Source of the DNA: Thermoguttaceae bacterium
GTDB taxonomy: Bacteria; Planctomycetota; Planctomycetia; Pirellulales; Thermoguttaceae
Length of the DNA: 64,000 bases
Direction of reading: 5' to 3'
Assembly: GCA_025060325.1 (NCBI GenBank)
Contig: JANXBW010000017.1
Location: 45,504 to 109,503 of the forward strand
Position numbers and translations under genes: made by a program. Below are positions 29,757 through 39,880 of this stretch, in pieces (the first letter of the stretch is position 1; each line of letters opens with the position of its first letter). Under the pieces are notes generated by a model. It was not told the origin of the DNA, made no database searches, and was given only the letters and a program-made list of their open reading frames with translations.

Positions 29757-30064
29757 GACCCTCCGGCCAAGTCAGGTGGTCTTTCCAATCAAAAGTCCGG
29801 CGGTCATTGTCTCCGTAAAAGTTAGGTGCCCCGGGCCTTTCCGCCAAGCTCATATGGCCGTTGAGGGTTAAGTGCTGAAATGTGCGAAAGATGGCGAAAG
29901 ATTGGAAAAGATCGGCTACCTGGTTGATGATTTTTCAAGGTGCGGGGCGGGTTGGGCTCGTAGCATGAGAAAAAACGGCTCGTCCAATCGAAATCAGGAT
30001 CGACTCTGGGCCTCGGCCGCGGAGGAGCAAACGAGCGAAGTCACACCCTCAATCTTTTTTTGGA

Positions 30065-30709
30065 TCAGCTCTCCTTCGCCGTCTCTTGATCGGTAAATTT
30101 GGTCTCGGCCACCTCGCCTGGGTCGGCTCGGACGTTTAAGAATCGCCGGAGGAGTTCGTGACCCACATCGGTCAAAAAGCTCTCTGGGTGAAATTGCACT
30201 CCAAAGACCGGGTACCGCCGATGGCGGATGCCCATGATGATCCCCCGCTCTTCTGGATCCTCACTCCAGGCGCAGACCTCGAAATCGGAAGAAAGTGTGT
30301 CCGGGGCGATCATCAGACTGTGATACCGTGTGGCGACAAACGGATTAGGTATCCCCTCGTAAAGATAACAACTATGGTGATAAATGAAGTCCGTCTTCCC
30401 GTGCATGACGCGCGGTGCCCGAACGATCTCGGCGCCGAAAGCCTCGCCGATCGCTTGGTGCCCAAGGCACACCCCTAATATGGGGATTTTGCCGGCAAAC
30501 GCCCGGACGCAGTCAACGGAAATGCCCGCCTCCTTCGGCGTACATGGCCCTGGAGAAATGATGATGTGCGTGGGACCCCGAGCCGCGATCTCCTCAAGGG
30601 TAATCTTGTCGTTGCGATACACCTCGATCTCTAAGTTCGGATCAAGCTCGCCAAGACGGTGGACGAGGTTGTAAGTAAATGAGTCATAATTGTCGATTAT
30701 CAGAATCAT
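30065..30709 (-). CDS. Anthranilate/aminodeoxychorismate synthase component II (glutamine amidotransferase)
   Basis: MILIIDNYDSFTYNLVHRLGE, IIISPGPCTPKEAGIS, PILGVCLGHQAIGEAFG, FGVQFHPESFLT. Confidence 0.93.
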   Translation of the reverse strand: MILIIDNYDSFTYNLVHRLGELDPNLEIEVYRNDKITLEEIAARGPTHIIISPGPCTPKEAGISVDCVRAFAGKIPILGVCLGHQAIGEAFGAEIVRAPRVMHGKTDFIYHHSCYLYEGIPNPFVATRYHSLMIAPDTLSSDFEVCAWSEDPEERGIIMGIRHRRYPVFGVQFHPESFLTDVGHELLRRFLNVRADPGEVAETKFTDQETAKES

Positions 30710-30987
30710 CCCGGGGCTCCGGAGGAAACTTCTCGTCTGCGGAAAGGTTGAGGCGGACTTCCTCGCGCTTGCGCGAATTTTACGTGGGGCCCATGGGCGC
30801 TCGGGCCGGACTTCGGCCAAGCGCTGCCAGCCGAGCCAATTTCAAGAGGCCGCCCGCCCGAAAGTAACACCCGCGATTTGGTTCATATGTTACTTGGGCG
30901 GTGATAGTAGAGCATCTGTTGCCGAGGATTTTAGGCGGCGATAAATTTTTAATGCGATGGCCAAGTGCTTTTTGGCCCGCGTAGCAC

Positions 30988-31059
30988 TGCCCGGTGGTGT
31001 AATGGGTAACACACGGGATTTTGGTTCCCGTATTCCTGGTTCGAATCCAGGCCGGGTAG
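30988..31059 (+). tRNA. tRNA-Gln (UUG)
   Basis: TGCCCGGTGGTGTAATGGGTAACACACGGGATTTTGGTTCCCGTATTCCTGGTTCGAATCCAGGCCGGGTAG; cloverleaf with anticodon TTG, no encoded CCA. Confidence 0.92.
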
Positions 31060-31370
31060 CTTGGCAAGAGCTCCTTGAGCGCCGTCCATTTGGCTAGCTT
31101 CGACCCCGCCCCAAAACGTCCCGCCTTTTCGTCCCTCGCATTGCGGTCGGACCTCGGTTTTTCGATGCCCATTTGAAAGTCTATCCGCCGGTGGGGCGAG
31201 CTTTACCCTCCGGAAGGGGATAGTTTGCTTGCACTTTTCCGCGCGGGTGCCAACTCCGTGTTCTTTGGCGGCCTCCATTGCTTGGCTCCACGGTCTTGGG
31301 CACCTCCCTTTCCGGCCCTTTATTGGCAAAGAATACTTCCCGAGTCTCCCTGGAATCCGGTTTTGCGATA

Positions 31371-31468
31371 GCTCCCCCGTGCTACTGGTCGTGGCTGCCT
31401 TTGCGAACTGCCTGAGGGGCTGCGTATGACCGCTCCCCTGTGCCCCTGGTCGTGGCCGGCTTTTCGAA
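31371..31468. repeat. Imperfect 37-bp direct repeat pair at 61-bp spacing
   Basis: 31371 GCTCCCCCGTGCTACTGGTCGTGGCTGCCTTTGCGAA vs 31432 GCTCCCCTGTGCCCCTGGTCGTGGCCGGCTTTTCGAA (31/37 identical). Confidence 0.6.
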
Positions 31469-31689
31469 AGTATCCTCCTGCTGCGTTATCTTGCTGGTGC
31501 GTTTTCGAGCATTCAGGAGCGTGTGAAGAAACTGGCAATCGCCGAGCTTAATTACGCTTGGGCTTCCGATATCGCTGCTTCCTACTTGCCGCCCCGATAT
31601 TTGGGCAGTGCCGGTGGAGCAGGGCAGAAACTGCGCGTCTTTATCAACGAACGTCGATTTTCTTTTCGGGACTGACGCGTCCGATTGTG

Positions 31690-33210
31690 GACTCCCGGGT
31701 TTTGCCGGATCGATTTGGCCGCGGTTACCTGCCGGTTCTCCCCGATTGTAACGGCGATAGATTTCATAAGATGTTTGTCACTTGCGATGCCGAGATCTTC
31801 GGCGGCCGGGCTTTTCCAGGCAGTGCGAAGCCGGCAAATAGTCTTTCCGTTACCGTCGGTCGGTAAGACGTAAGGCGGCACGTGTCGGACAAAGTCGGAT
31901 TTAAAATGCCGAGGCCTACAACGGCCAACCGAATCGCGGCGTTGTCAACAAGGCTGGATGTCGCGATATAGCCGTGGGGTGCGATAGTATTGGCAATGCC
32001 TTCGGTGGCTTTTCGTACAGCGGGCTCCACATTGATCGGTTTTCGGGGGCGCGGTTTGAGGATTGGCATTCAAAGGACATTGGCGGCTCTAATATTCTCC
32101 CCGATTTCGGCAGTTTTTATCGTGGCAGGTCTCCTGATAAAGCGGGGCTAGGTATTAACATGGGCGGCTTAGACAACGGCGGGGCTATGGATCTAGCTCC
32201 GTCCTAGTATGTTGACATCCGCGATCCGGTGCTTCCTAATTCCCCCCGTGGAATACCGGCAGGGGCTCTTTTCCTGGCGGAATCGGCTGGCTAGACCGGC
32301 GAATTTTCTTTGAGAAACTGACCGGTGATGGTTTGGCCTTTGAAGCTCGGTTGAAGCTTAATCCAGACAAGCGGACGCTTTGATCGGGCAGGAAAGCGCC
32401 GGGAGTTCGCTATTGGTCTCTTGCCGATGTGGAAATGAGGGGGATCTTAATGCTTTGGCGGTCGGTCTGGCTAATTGGCGCTAAGCACCGCGCCCCGAAT
32501 ATGTCGGCGCCTGCTTGCGGCGAAATGAAGGCAACCTCAATTTCCGGGAGGCGACCGAAGAAGCAGGCCTCAGCCCGATTCATTGGGCGTATCGCGAGGG
32601 TGCCAGTTTTCCGATGCCCCCCTTCTCCTGCGGTGCTTGGTGCTCGCGTCGGTCCGACTAATTGGCGGCTTCATTTGGCGGATGCTGTCTTTTGCGACTT
32701 TGACAACGCGGGCTGGCTCGACCTTGTTGTGCTTAACCGAAGTGAATCGATGAATCAGCCGGCAAGGGGATTTTATTTAGGAATTAGGGCAGCGTGTCTT
32801 TAAGCCAAGGTCCACCATATTGAGCGGCCTGGACGGTAGCGGCGTTTGGGGCGAAAAGGCGAGATCTTAATAACAACGGCGCTCTTGATCTTGTAATGGC
32901 CTCCGATCCTGACAATACTGGCCTGGCGGCAAGCATGGGTCGCCACGAAAGCAAAGTGTACCGGCATGCGGGTTTACCGGGGCAGGACAGTAATTGGCAC
33001 CGTTTGTGCTTCGTGGGGATTAAACATGCGGAGGCTCTCGGGGCTTGTGTTGACGCTTGGCAACCCGGCTTGGGTCGCTTGCTTGGTTGCCGCGTTATTG
33101 CTGCCGGGCGAAGCGGGGCACCTTTCAAAGGCCATTTGGTGCTGGAAAGGAAGCCGCCTGTTGACATCACGTTTAGGTTCCCTGGTGAAGGGTGTTTTAC
33201 GTATGGCGGG
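31690..33210 (+). pseudogene. Decayed FG-GAP/VCBS-repeat + ASPIC/UnbV (CRTAC1-like) protein gene
   Basis: Remnants in three frames: DCNGDRFHKMFVTC (about 31.74 kb), AGLGINMGGLDNGGAMDLAPS (about 32.15-32.21 kb), ADAVFCDFDNAGWLDLVVLNRSES (about 32.68-32.75 kb), DLNNNGALDLVMASDPDNTGLA (about 32.87-32.93 kb), SNWHRLCFVGIKHAEALGACVDA (about 32.99-33.06 kb). Confidence 0.65.
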
Positions 33211-33397
33211 TAGAGGCTAACAGGTCTGTGGAGCTAAGCCTTGGGGTAGGTTTAGTCAGCTATCAAATAGGAGCCACCGGACGGTAGAATGCATCAGGCG
33301 GCCGAAGGTAGTTTGCGCAGTGCCCACGTGAGATCGGCTTGTGTGGTACCGACTGCAGTTGGTAGTCCTACTTTGAGATGTGAAGGGAGATCTGCCG

Positions 33398-34270
33398 ATG
33401 GCCAAGCACGCTGCGGGTCGCTTGTCAACATGGCATGGTGTGATTGTTGTCGTGATCGTCATGACTTCGGGGGTTTCCCCGGCCTTTGGGCAAGCGGAAG
33501 GGGTGACCGAGGATGAGCTGCGGGCAGGAAAAAATTTCATCCCCACACCGGTTTATTCGCCGGAAGAGGACGAAAGGATTCTCAAGCTTTATGAGGGCCT
33601 TCGGGTTGCCGACGTTTGCGATGGGATGGATAAGGCCGGGCTGCAGAATATCGGGCTTGTTTCCCCAGAGATCCAGCCCTTATGGCGCGACACGGAGAAT
33701 TTTACGCATCGGATCGTGGGCATTGCGGTGACGGTTCGCTATGTGCCCACCAATCGGCCGCCGATTGGCCGAAAGGAGACGGCCGAATTTAACGAAGCGG
33801 TCAGCCAGTGGTACCGCGAGTTGTCGCCCGAGCCATTTATTCCCCTTTTACGCAAAGGCACGGTGCTTGTTATCGAAGACGCTGAAGGCGCCGATGTGGG
33901 GACAATCGGCTCCAACAACATCTTGGCGTGGAAGCTTCGCGGCTGTGTGGGCGTGGTGACCAACGCTTCTGCCAGGGACACTGACGAGATCATTGCCCAG
34001 CGGGTGCCGCTTTATTTCAAGCAGCCCGGCCGAGGGATTCGTCCCGGTCGTAACCAGATCGAATCGGTCAATCGGCCGGTGGTCATCGGTGGGGTCCTGG
34101 TGGTGCCTGGGGATGTTATCGTTGCCGACGGTGACGGCGTGATCGTTGTGCCTCGGCAGTATGCGGAGGAAGTGGCTCTCTACGCCCGAGGAATTCTGGA
34201 GTCCGATAAGGCAGCTCGCCGCCGACTCTACGAAAAGTTGGGGATGCCCCTTGATCCGTCGGTAAAATAG
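33398..34270 (+). CDS. RraA-like family protein with N-terminal signal peptide
   Basis: GLRVADVCDGMDKAGL, GTIGSNNILAWKLRGCVGVVTNASARDTDEI, VIVADGDGVIVVPRQYAEEV, RraA-fold signatures; hydrophobic leader WHGVIVVVIVMTSGVSPAFGQA. Confidence 0.85.
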   Translation: MAKHAAGRLSTWHGVIVVVIVMTSGVSPAFGQAEGVTEDELRAGKNFIPTPVYSPEEDERILKLYEGLRVADVCDGMDKAGLQNIGLVSPEIQPLWRDTENFTHRIVGIAVTVRYVPTNRPPIGRKETAEFNEAVSQWYRELSPEPFIPLLRKGTVLVIEDAEGADVGTIGSNNILAWKLRGCVGVVTNASARDTDEIIAQRVPLYFKQPGRGIRPGRNQIESVNRPVVIGGVLVVPGDVIVADGDGVIVVPRQYAEEVALYARGILESDKAARRRLYEKLGMPLDPSVK

Positions 34271-34654
34271 CCGATATTCGTCAACAAGCATTTAAAGAGC
34301 CGTAGGGCCAAAAGGCACTAAATCTGGCGACCGGGAACATATTTTCGTCAACACGGTGGGGGTTTGACCCCGGGAACGGCCCCTGGTCCGTGGCCGGCTA
34401 GGGTTGCTTATGTTCCGGGTACGGGAATTCTCTGTGGTGAATAAGGATTTCTGTCGGCTAAACCTCTTGGGATTAGGTTTGTTGATGCCGGCGATAGCCA
34501 GATTCGGCTACTCGGGGGCGAGCTGGACTCGGCTTCCCCTCGGCGGAGGCGACTGCTGGGTGACAGCTAAATCTTATCTGGGGCTTCACGGGGCAAGTAC
34601 GAGGAGCCTCAAGGATAAAGCATGCGGACCAGTTAATGCGGGACGAGATCGACC

Positions 34655-35833
34655 ATGGCGTTAACAAGTGGCATTCTTGTCACTTTAGCTGCTGTGGGGT
34701 TTTTCCTTCAGCTGCGTGCTGAGCTTGCTGATTGGCTAAGGCGACTTGATCGCAACGGTGACGGCCGAGTGTCCGCCGAGGAAGTTAAGGGGATTCAGCT
34801 CCTTGAGCGCGTCCTCTCTTTTGCTGACGAAGACCGCGATGGCATGTTGTCGACGGAGGAGCTCCGGGGAGCTTTGCGGCGGCGGGTGGCGCAGGGTGGC
34901 CAGGGCGAACGGTCGCTTTCTCCCCCGCCTCCTGGGGTGGAGCAAAAGGTTTGTCGCCTTACTGTGGATGGCCGGGAGCGATCGTTTATCATTCAGGTCC
35001 CGGAAAAGCGGGAAGGGAAATTGCCCGTTGTGTTTGTTTTCCACGGTGGTGGGGGCCAAGCGGAAAACATGCTCGTTCGCACTAACTTCGGGCCGCTTGC
35101 CGCCAAGGAGTACTTTCTTGTTGTCTATCCAAATGGCTGGAAAAATCACTGGAATGACGGTCGAAAGGCTGTCAGGATTGCTTCCCAGCAGGAAGGCGTG
35201 GATGATGTGAAATTCGTGCGGATGATCATTGAGCATTTAGCCAAGGAGTACCCGATTGACCGTGGGCGGATCTTCGCCACCGGCGTATCAAACGGCGGCA
35301 TTTTTTGCCATTATCTGGCGGCGCAGGCGGCAGACCTTTTTGCGGCCATTGCCCCGGTTATCGGCGGACTGGCCGAGCCGGTGGCAAAGAACTTTCGCCC
35401 CAGTCATCCGATCTCCCTTCTTGTCATTCAGGGGGATGCTGATCCACTTGTGCCGATTGCCGGTGGGCCAATTGCGGGAAGTGATCGCGGTGGCCGAATC
35501 ATCTCCACGGAAGAAATGCTCACGCTTTACCTTGCGCACAATGGGATTATAGGGCAACCTGTTGAGGAACCTTACCCCGATAACGACCCCAATGACGGAT
35601 GCCGCGTGGTGGTCCGGCGGTATCCGCCCGGCAGAGAGGGCGTTAAGGTCGAGTATTGGCTCATTCAGGGAGGGGGTCACACCTTGCCTGGCTCGCCGAG
35701 GGCTGGCTTGCGCTTGGCGGAAGCATTTGTCGGCAAAGTATGCCGGGATTTTGATTTCCAAGAAGTTATCTGGAAGTTCTTTCAATCATGTCCTGCGCGA
35801 TCAACGGATATTACCACTCCTGCCACCAAGTAG
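34655..35833 (+). CDS. EF-hand-containing PHB depolymerase/feruloyl esterase-like (LpqC family) secreted hydrolase
   Basis: DRNGDGRVSAEEV and DEDRDGMLSTEEL EF-hand loops; alpha/beta hydrolase with VFVFHGGGG, IFATGVSNGGIFCHYLA, VIQGDADPLVP, GGGHTLPG. Confidence 0.85.
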   Translation: MALTSGILVTLAAVGFFLQLRAELADWLRRLDRNGDGRVSAEEVKGIQLLERVLSFADEDRDGMLSTEELRGALRRRVAQGGQGERSLSPPPPGVEQKVCRLTVDGRERSFIIQVPEKREGKLPVVFVFHGGGGQAENMLVRTNFGPLAAKEYFLVVYPNGWKNHWNDGRKAVRIASQQEGVDDVKFVRMIIEHLAKEYPIDRGRIFATGVSNGGIFCHYLAAQAADLFAAIAPVIGGLAEPVAKNFRPSHPISLLVIQGDADPLVPIAGGPIAGSDRGGRIISTEEMLTLYLAHNGIIGQPVEEPYPDNDPNDGCRVVVRRYPPGREGVKVEYWLIQGGGHTLPGSPRAGLRLAEAFVGKVCRDFDFQEVIWKFFQSCPARSTDITTPATK

Positions 35834-35958
35834 CCGGGGTTAAACCACCGGGGTAAACCTCGCAAGAGTTTCTTCCTTTTCCGTTCCCTAGTTAAAGGAA
35901 TGGAAGATACGCGACGAGCCCAAGTGTTAGCAAAGGAAAAATGGCGGGGCCGGACCGG

Positions 35959-36978
35959 TTAACTTGGAGGTGATTTCACTCCCAACGAGCGGTAATGCCG
36001 TAGCTCTTCAAGGACACGAAGGATGTCGGCCGGCAAGGGGGCTTCCACTTTCATCCACTTTTCGGTGCCGGGATGGATAAACCCAAGTCGCCATGCGTGG
36101 AGGGCTTGCCGGGCAAGGAGTGGCTCTTCGCTCGGGCTAGGAACCTGCCGGCGGATTTCGCTTGCCGAAATGCTGGCCCGACCACCGTATTGCTTGTCGC
36201 ACAAGACGGGACAACCGATGTGGTCTAAATGAACACGAATTTGGTGGGTTCGGCCAGTCTTGGGCACGACCCGGAGAGCGGCAAAGCCGTCAAAGCGTTC
36301 GAGCACTTCGTAAAATGTTTCCGCCATTCGGCCTGCGGGGGTAATGGTTCGGATGGCCATCTTTTCCCGATGATGTGGATGAACCCCAATCGGCAGGGAA
36401 ATAACATCCCGATCCCGATCGGGTGTCCCGACCACGATGGCAAAGTACTCCTTTTCCACCACGCGGTCATGGAACTGGCGGGCAAGTTGCGAGTGGGCGA
36501 GGTCGTGCTTAGCGACAAGAAGGGCGCCGCTCGTATCGCGGTCCAAGCGATGAACCACCCCCGGCCGGGTCGGCCCGCCAAGACTGCTAAGCCTCCCTCC
36601 GAAGTGGTACACCAAAGCGCCGGCAATCGTTCCCGACCAATGTCCTCGGGAGGGGTGGACCACCATCCCCGGAGGCTTGTTGATGACCGCAAGCCACTCA
36701 TCTTCGTAGAGGATTTCCAGGGGGATATTTTCCGGCTTGGGAGATTGACGAGGTATCTCTGGCAAGACCACCGAAACGCGTTGACCTAATTTAAGCCGAT
36801 AAGCCGGCTTGCACCCGCGATCATCAACACGCACACCCCCAGCGGTGATGATCCGCCGCAAATGAGCCCGAGTATATTGGGGAAAATGATAGACAAGGAA
36901 TTGATCGAGCCGCCAGCCTACCTCGGCTGGTCCGACGCGAAGTTCAACCGGTTGCTCCGAAAGATAGCGATGCTCCAC
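35959..36978 (-). CDS. RluA family pseudouridine synthase
   Basis: S4-like N-terminus (GWRLDQFLVYHFPQYTRAHLRRII), PTRPGVVHRLDRDTSGALLVAK, GRTHQIRVHLDHIGCPVLCDKQYGG. Confidence 0.93.
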   Translation of the reverse strand: MEHRYLSEQPVELRVGPAEVGWRLDQFLVYHFPQYTRAHLRRIITAGGVRVDDRGCKPAYRLKLGQRVSVVLPEIPRQSPKPENIPLEILYEDEWLAVINKPPGMVVHPSRGHWSGTIAGALVYHFGGRLSSLGGPTRPGVVHRLDRDTSGALLVAKHDLAHSQLARQFHDRVVEKEYFAIVVGTPDRDRDVISLPIGVHPHHREKMAIRTITPAGRMAETFYEVLERFDGFAALRVVPKTGRTHQIRVHLDHIGCPVLCDKQYGGRASISASEIRRQVPSPSEEPLLARQALHAWRLGFIHPGTEKWMKVEAPLPADILRVLEELRHYRSLGVKSPPS

Positions 36979-37045
36979 ACAAACAGGACACTTCTAGGCT
37001 GCCGCGACGTTCTGCTGATTTTCCCGGTTACGATTGGGAAAGCAA

Positions 37046-37975
37046 TCAAGGCTCTTGGGGTTGAGAGGAAGCCGTTGGCGGATTAGCCGGTGAATCGGCC
37101 TGGGAAGGTTGTGGCCCCTGTTGACTGTTTGGGGAAGGACTCGGTTGGGTGGGAGCCTCCCCGGGTTTTTCCTCGGATTTGGGGCTGACCTCTCCTGGGG
37201 ACACAAGGGGCGGCAAGGGTACTGTTGACACAGCGGACGATTCACCGGCCGGGGCCGGTTGCCCTTGCTGAGCGGTTGGTTCCGACGGCGGGTTTAGGCC
37301 CGTCTCCGGAAGTGGGGTGCTAACAGGTGCCTCTGGCTGGAGGGGTGGCCGCGGATCATACTTGGCAAACCGATCGTAGAAGCGTTTGGTGTCCTCAAGC
37401 TCCAAATCGGCCAGTCGCTGCTGGGCGAAAAAGGCAAATGGATCTGTGGGAAACTTTTGGACCACCTCGCGATATTTGGCCACAGCCTCACGCAGTAGGC
37501 CTTGGCCGGCTTCTGTGCCCGACATGGCTTCTAGCGTCCGGGCTACTCCGAAAATTGCCCGCGCATGAATCTCGGGGTTGCGGGCACTGCTTTCCACTTG
37601 GCGATAAAGTTCCAATGCCTTCTGAAGATCCTGGCGGGCAATCGTCTTGTTGATGAAAAGCTGTTGGGTCCCCTCGGAAAAGTAAAGGTCAGCTGCGGCC
37701 AATTGCGCAAGTTGCCCGACCGTACCGCCGTGCTGCCTAGCAACATCCTCTAACGCCCCTGGGCTTCGCTGGGCTAAGGCCTGAGCCAGGGCCTCGGACG
37801 CCCGGGCAGCTGCCGCACCGCTTGACGACCGCCAGATTGCCCCGACTAGGACGACAACCACGACTATTGTCGCTCCCCAAGCCAGGGGACGTGCGTATGG
37901 CCGAAGCCAACCCAAAAGTTTGCCCAGCCAAATAGCTAGCTCGTTTTGCTCAATGCGGTGGCGATCTTCAGCCAT
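37046..37975 (-). CDS. Hypothetical membrane-anchored protein with TPR-like region and Pro/Gln-rich C-terminus
   Basis: Single TM (WGATIVVVVVLVGAIW) and tetratricopeptide-like helices (AIFGVARTLEAMSGTEAGQGLLREAVAKYREVVQKFPTDPFA). Confidence 0.7.
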   Translation of the reverse strand: MAEDRHRIEQNELAIWLGKLLGWLRPYARPLAWGATIVVVVVLVGAIWRSSSGAAAARASEALAQALAQRSPGALEDVARQHGGTVGQLAQLAAADLYFSEGTQQLFINKTIARQDLQKALELYRQVESSARNPEIHARAIFGVARTLEAMSGTEAGQGLLREAVAKYREVVQKFPTDPFAFFAQQRLADLELEDTKRFYDRFAKYDPRPPLQPEAPVSTPLPETGLNPPSEPTAQQGQPAPAGESSAVSTVPLPPLVSPGEVSPKSEEKPGEAPTQPSPSPNSQQGPQPSQADSPANPPTASSQPQEP

Positions 37976-38418
37976 CGAAAACTCCCCCGGAAGATTTTGG
38001 GAGCCGCCAGATCGAAACGAATTCTCCTCGGGACCGTCTGCCCGCGTTCAACTTCGGTAACTAGCTTTCCCCTTTATTTCGCCCGACCCGGATCGGGATT
38101 CTGCGCCAGTCGGCTCTTGAAAGCGGTCCGATGAATGATGCTTTTATTGCTAACTTTATGCCTTTTGGAATTTTGGGACCATATTCCGTCCCCACTTGAC
38201 CGCCAATTTAGCCCACGTTTCCGAAAGTTGTCAATCTTGGGAGGCACCCGAAACTTTTCTTCGAGAGACTTAATAGGCGCGTTCTAAATTGGCCTATGCG
38301 AGAGAACACGCCCCCTGAGGGCGCACCCAGCGCCTTGCCTCTGCCCAGCCCGGAAGACCAACTAACGCCACCCCCATGAGGTCCCGTGCTGGGAATATTC
38401 CCGAAAGGATTGGCCCGG

Positions 38419-39795
38419 CTAAGTGGCTTTGGAAAGCTTACTTAGTTGACTTCTCAGGCGATATATCTTGCCAAACGCTTCGGCGATATCTTCCATGTCT
38501 TGCTTATCTCCTAAAAGGACGTTTTGGGGGAGCCAAATCCCCTGGGAGGCAAGGAGGTCATTGTTTGGGCAGTGGTTGGCCTCACGATAGCGGCGGAGAC
38601 GCTCTAGCGAAAAGATCCGCCGGAAGGTCCGCGATTCAAGAGCTGCCTCGATAAAAGGTTGCCGGTTCAGCCGGTCGAAATACATCGTGGTGTAAGGAAC
38701 GCCCTCGGCCCGAAGCGCCCGAAGGAATACATCCCGCGGCACTCCGTCCCAAGCCTCCGGCACGTACCGCAAGCCGAAGAGGTAATAAGCCCCTTGTGTC
38801 ACTGCGGGGTATCGCTTTTGTGGAATAATCCCGGGGATTTGCTCAAGCAGGCTTGCCAGGTAGAGGGCATTGCGATCTCGGCGGGCAATCTCCTCGGGCA
38901 GTGTCTCCAACTGGGGCAGGAGCACAGCGGCTTCGAATTCGTTCATGCGGTATTTAGTTCCGATGCCGACAGAATTTCCGTTTGGTCCAAGCCCCATGTT
39001 GTGGAAGACGTAGCAGGCCTCGGCAAGCGAGGGATCATCTGTCACCAATGCTCCGCCTTCCCCGCAGGCGATCTGTTTGCTGGTTTGGAAGCTAAAGCAA
39101 CCAATATGCCCGAATGTGCCGCAATACCGATCTTTGTATCGGGCAAGATGGGCCTGAGCAGCGTCCTCCACGACAGCCAACTTATGCTGCCGCGCAATCT
39201 TAAGGATTGGCTCCATGTCGCACGGCAGACCGGCAATGTGCACTGGCTCGATGGCGCGGGTCTCCGGGGTGATTAATGCTTCGATCTTGCTGGGGTCCAT
39301 CTGGAAGGTGTTAATGTCTACATCCACAAAGACAGGTAATGCCCCGTTGACAAGGATGGCTTGAACCGAAGCGATAAAGGTACAGGGGGAGACGAGCACT
39401 TCGTCCCCGGCTTCCACGCCCACGGCATGCAGAGCTGTGTGCAATGCCTGCGTACAGCTGCCGGTTGCCAAACAGTATTTAGCCCCCACAAGTTGAGCGA
39501 AGCGATTTTCCAGTTGGACCACTGCACCGGTTCCTTTCATGGGGCCTTGAAGGCTGCGGCCCCATTGGCGAGAACGAAGCGTGGTCAAAAGCGATGCCTC
39601 AATCTGCGGTGTGACCGGCGGCCAGGGGGTAAACGCCTTTTGGCGAACCGGTGTTCCGCCCAGCGCTGCCAACACGTCGGCTTTGCCCTCGGCCTGTGAC
39701 CAACGGCAGGGCCAAAAGCCACTCGTGCCTACTGTGCCAGTGGCCACTGCGGCTTGAGCCAAGAATCTTCGCCGGGGGAATAGGTAGTTTCGCAT
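38419..39795 (-). CDS. DegT/DnrJ/EryC1/StrS-type PLP aminotransferase with Tat signal
   Basis: MRNYLFPRRRFLAQAAVATG leader; ATGSCTQALHTALHAVGVEAGDEVLVSPCTFIASVQAIL, VEDAAQAHLARYKDRYCGTFGHIGCFSFQTSKQIACGEGGALVTDD. Confidence 0.9.
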   Translation of the reverse strand: MRNYLFPRRRFLAQAAVATGTVGTSGFWPCRWSQAEGKADVLAALGGTPVRQKAFTPWPPVTPQIEASLLTTLRSRQWGRSLQGPMKGTGAVVQLENRFAQLVGAKYCLATGSCTQALHTALHAVGVEAGDEVLVSPCTFIASVQAILVNGALPVFVDVDINTFQMDPSKIEALITPETRAIEPVHIAGLPCDMEPILKIARQHKLAVVEDAAQAHLARYKDRYCGTFGHIGCFSFQTSKQIACGEGGALVTDDPSLAEACYVFHNMGLGPNGNSVGIGTKYRMNEFEAAVLLPQLETLPEEIARRDRNALYLASLLEQIPGIIPQKRYPAVTQGAYYLFGLRYVPEAWDGVPRDVFLRALRAEGVPYTTMYFDRLNRQPFIEAALESRTFRRIFSLERLRRYREANHCPNNDLLASQGIWLPQNVLLGDKQDMEDIAEAFGKIYRLRSQLSKLSKAT

Positions 39796-39880
39796 CGGAC
39801 GGACCCCTCCCGAATGGTTGACCACATCAACAAGCGAGCGAAAACACCGATTTAGCAAACTGCCCAGGTGGTGGGGGTTG

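Noticed and set aside
30949-31329. Minus-strand ORF across tRNA-Gln
   Set aside because: Runs antisense through the tRNA; spurious.
31371-31468. CRISPR interpretation of the 61-bp-spaced repeat pair
   Set aside because: Only two copies, repeat and spacer boundaries unclear (37/24), no third unit at +61 or -61; kept only as a direct-repeat observation.
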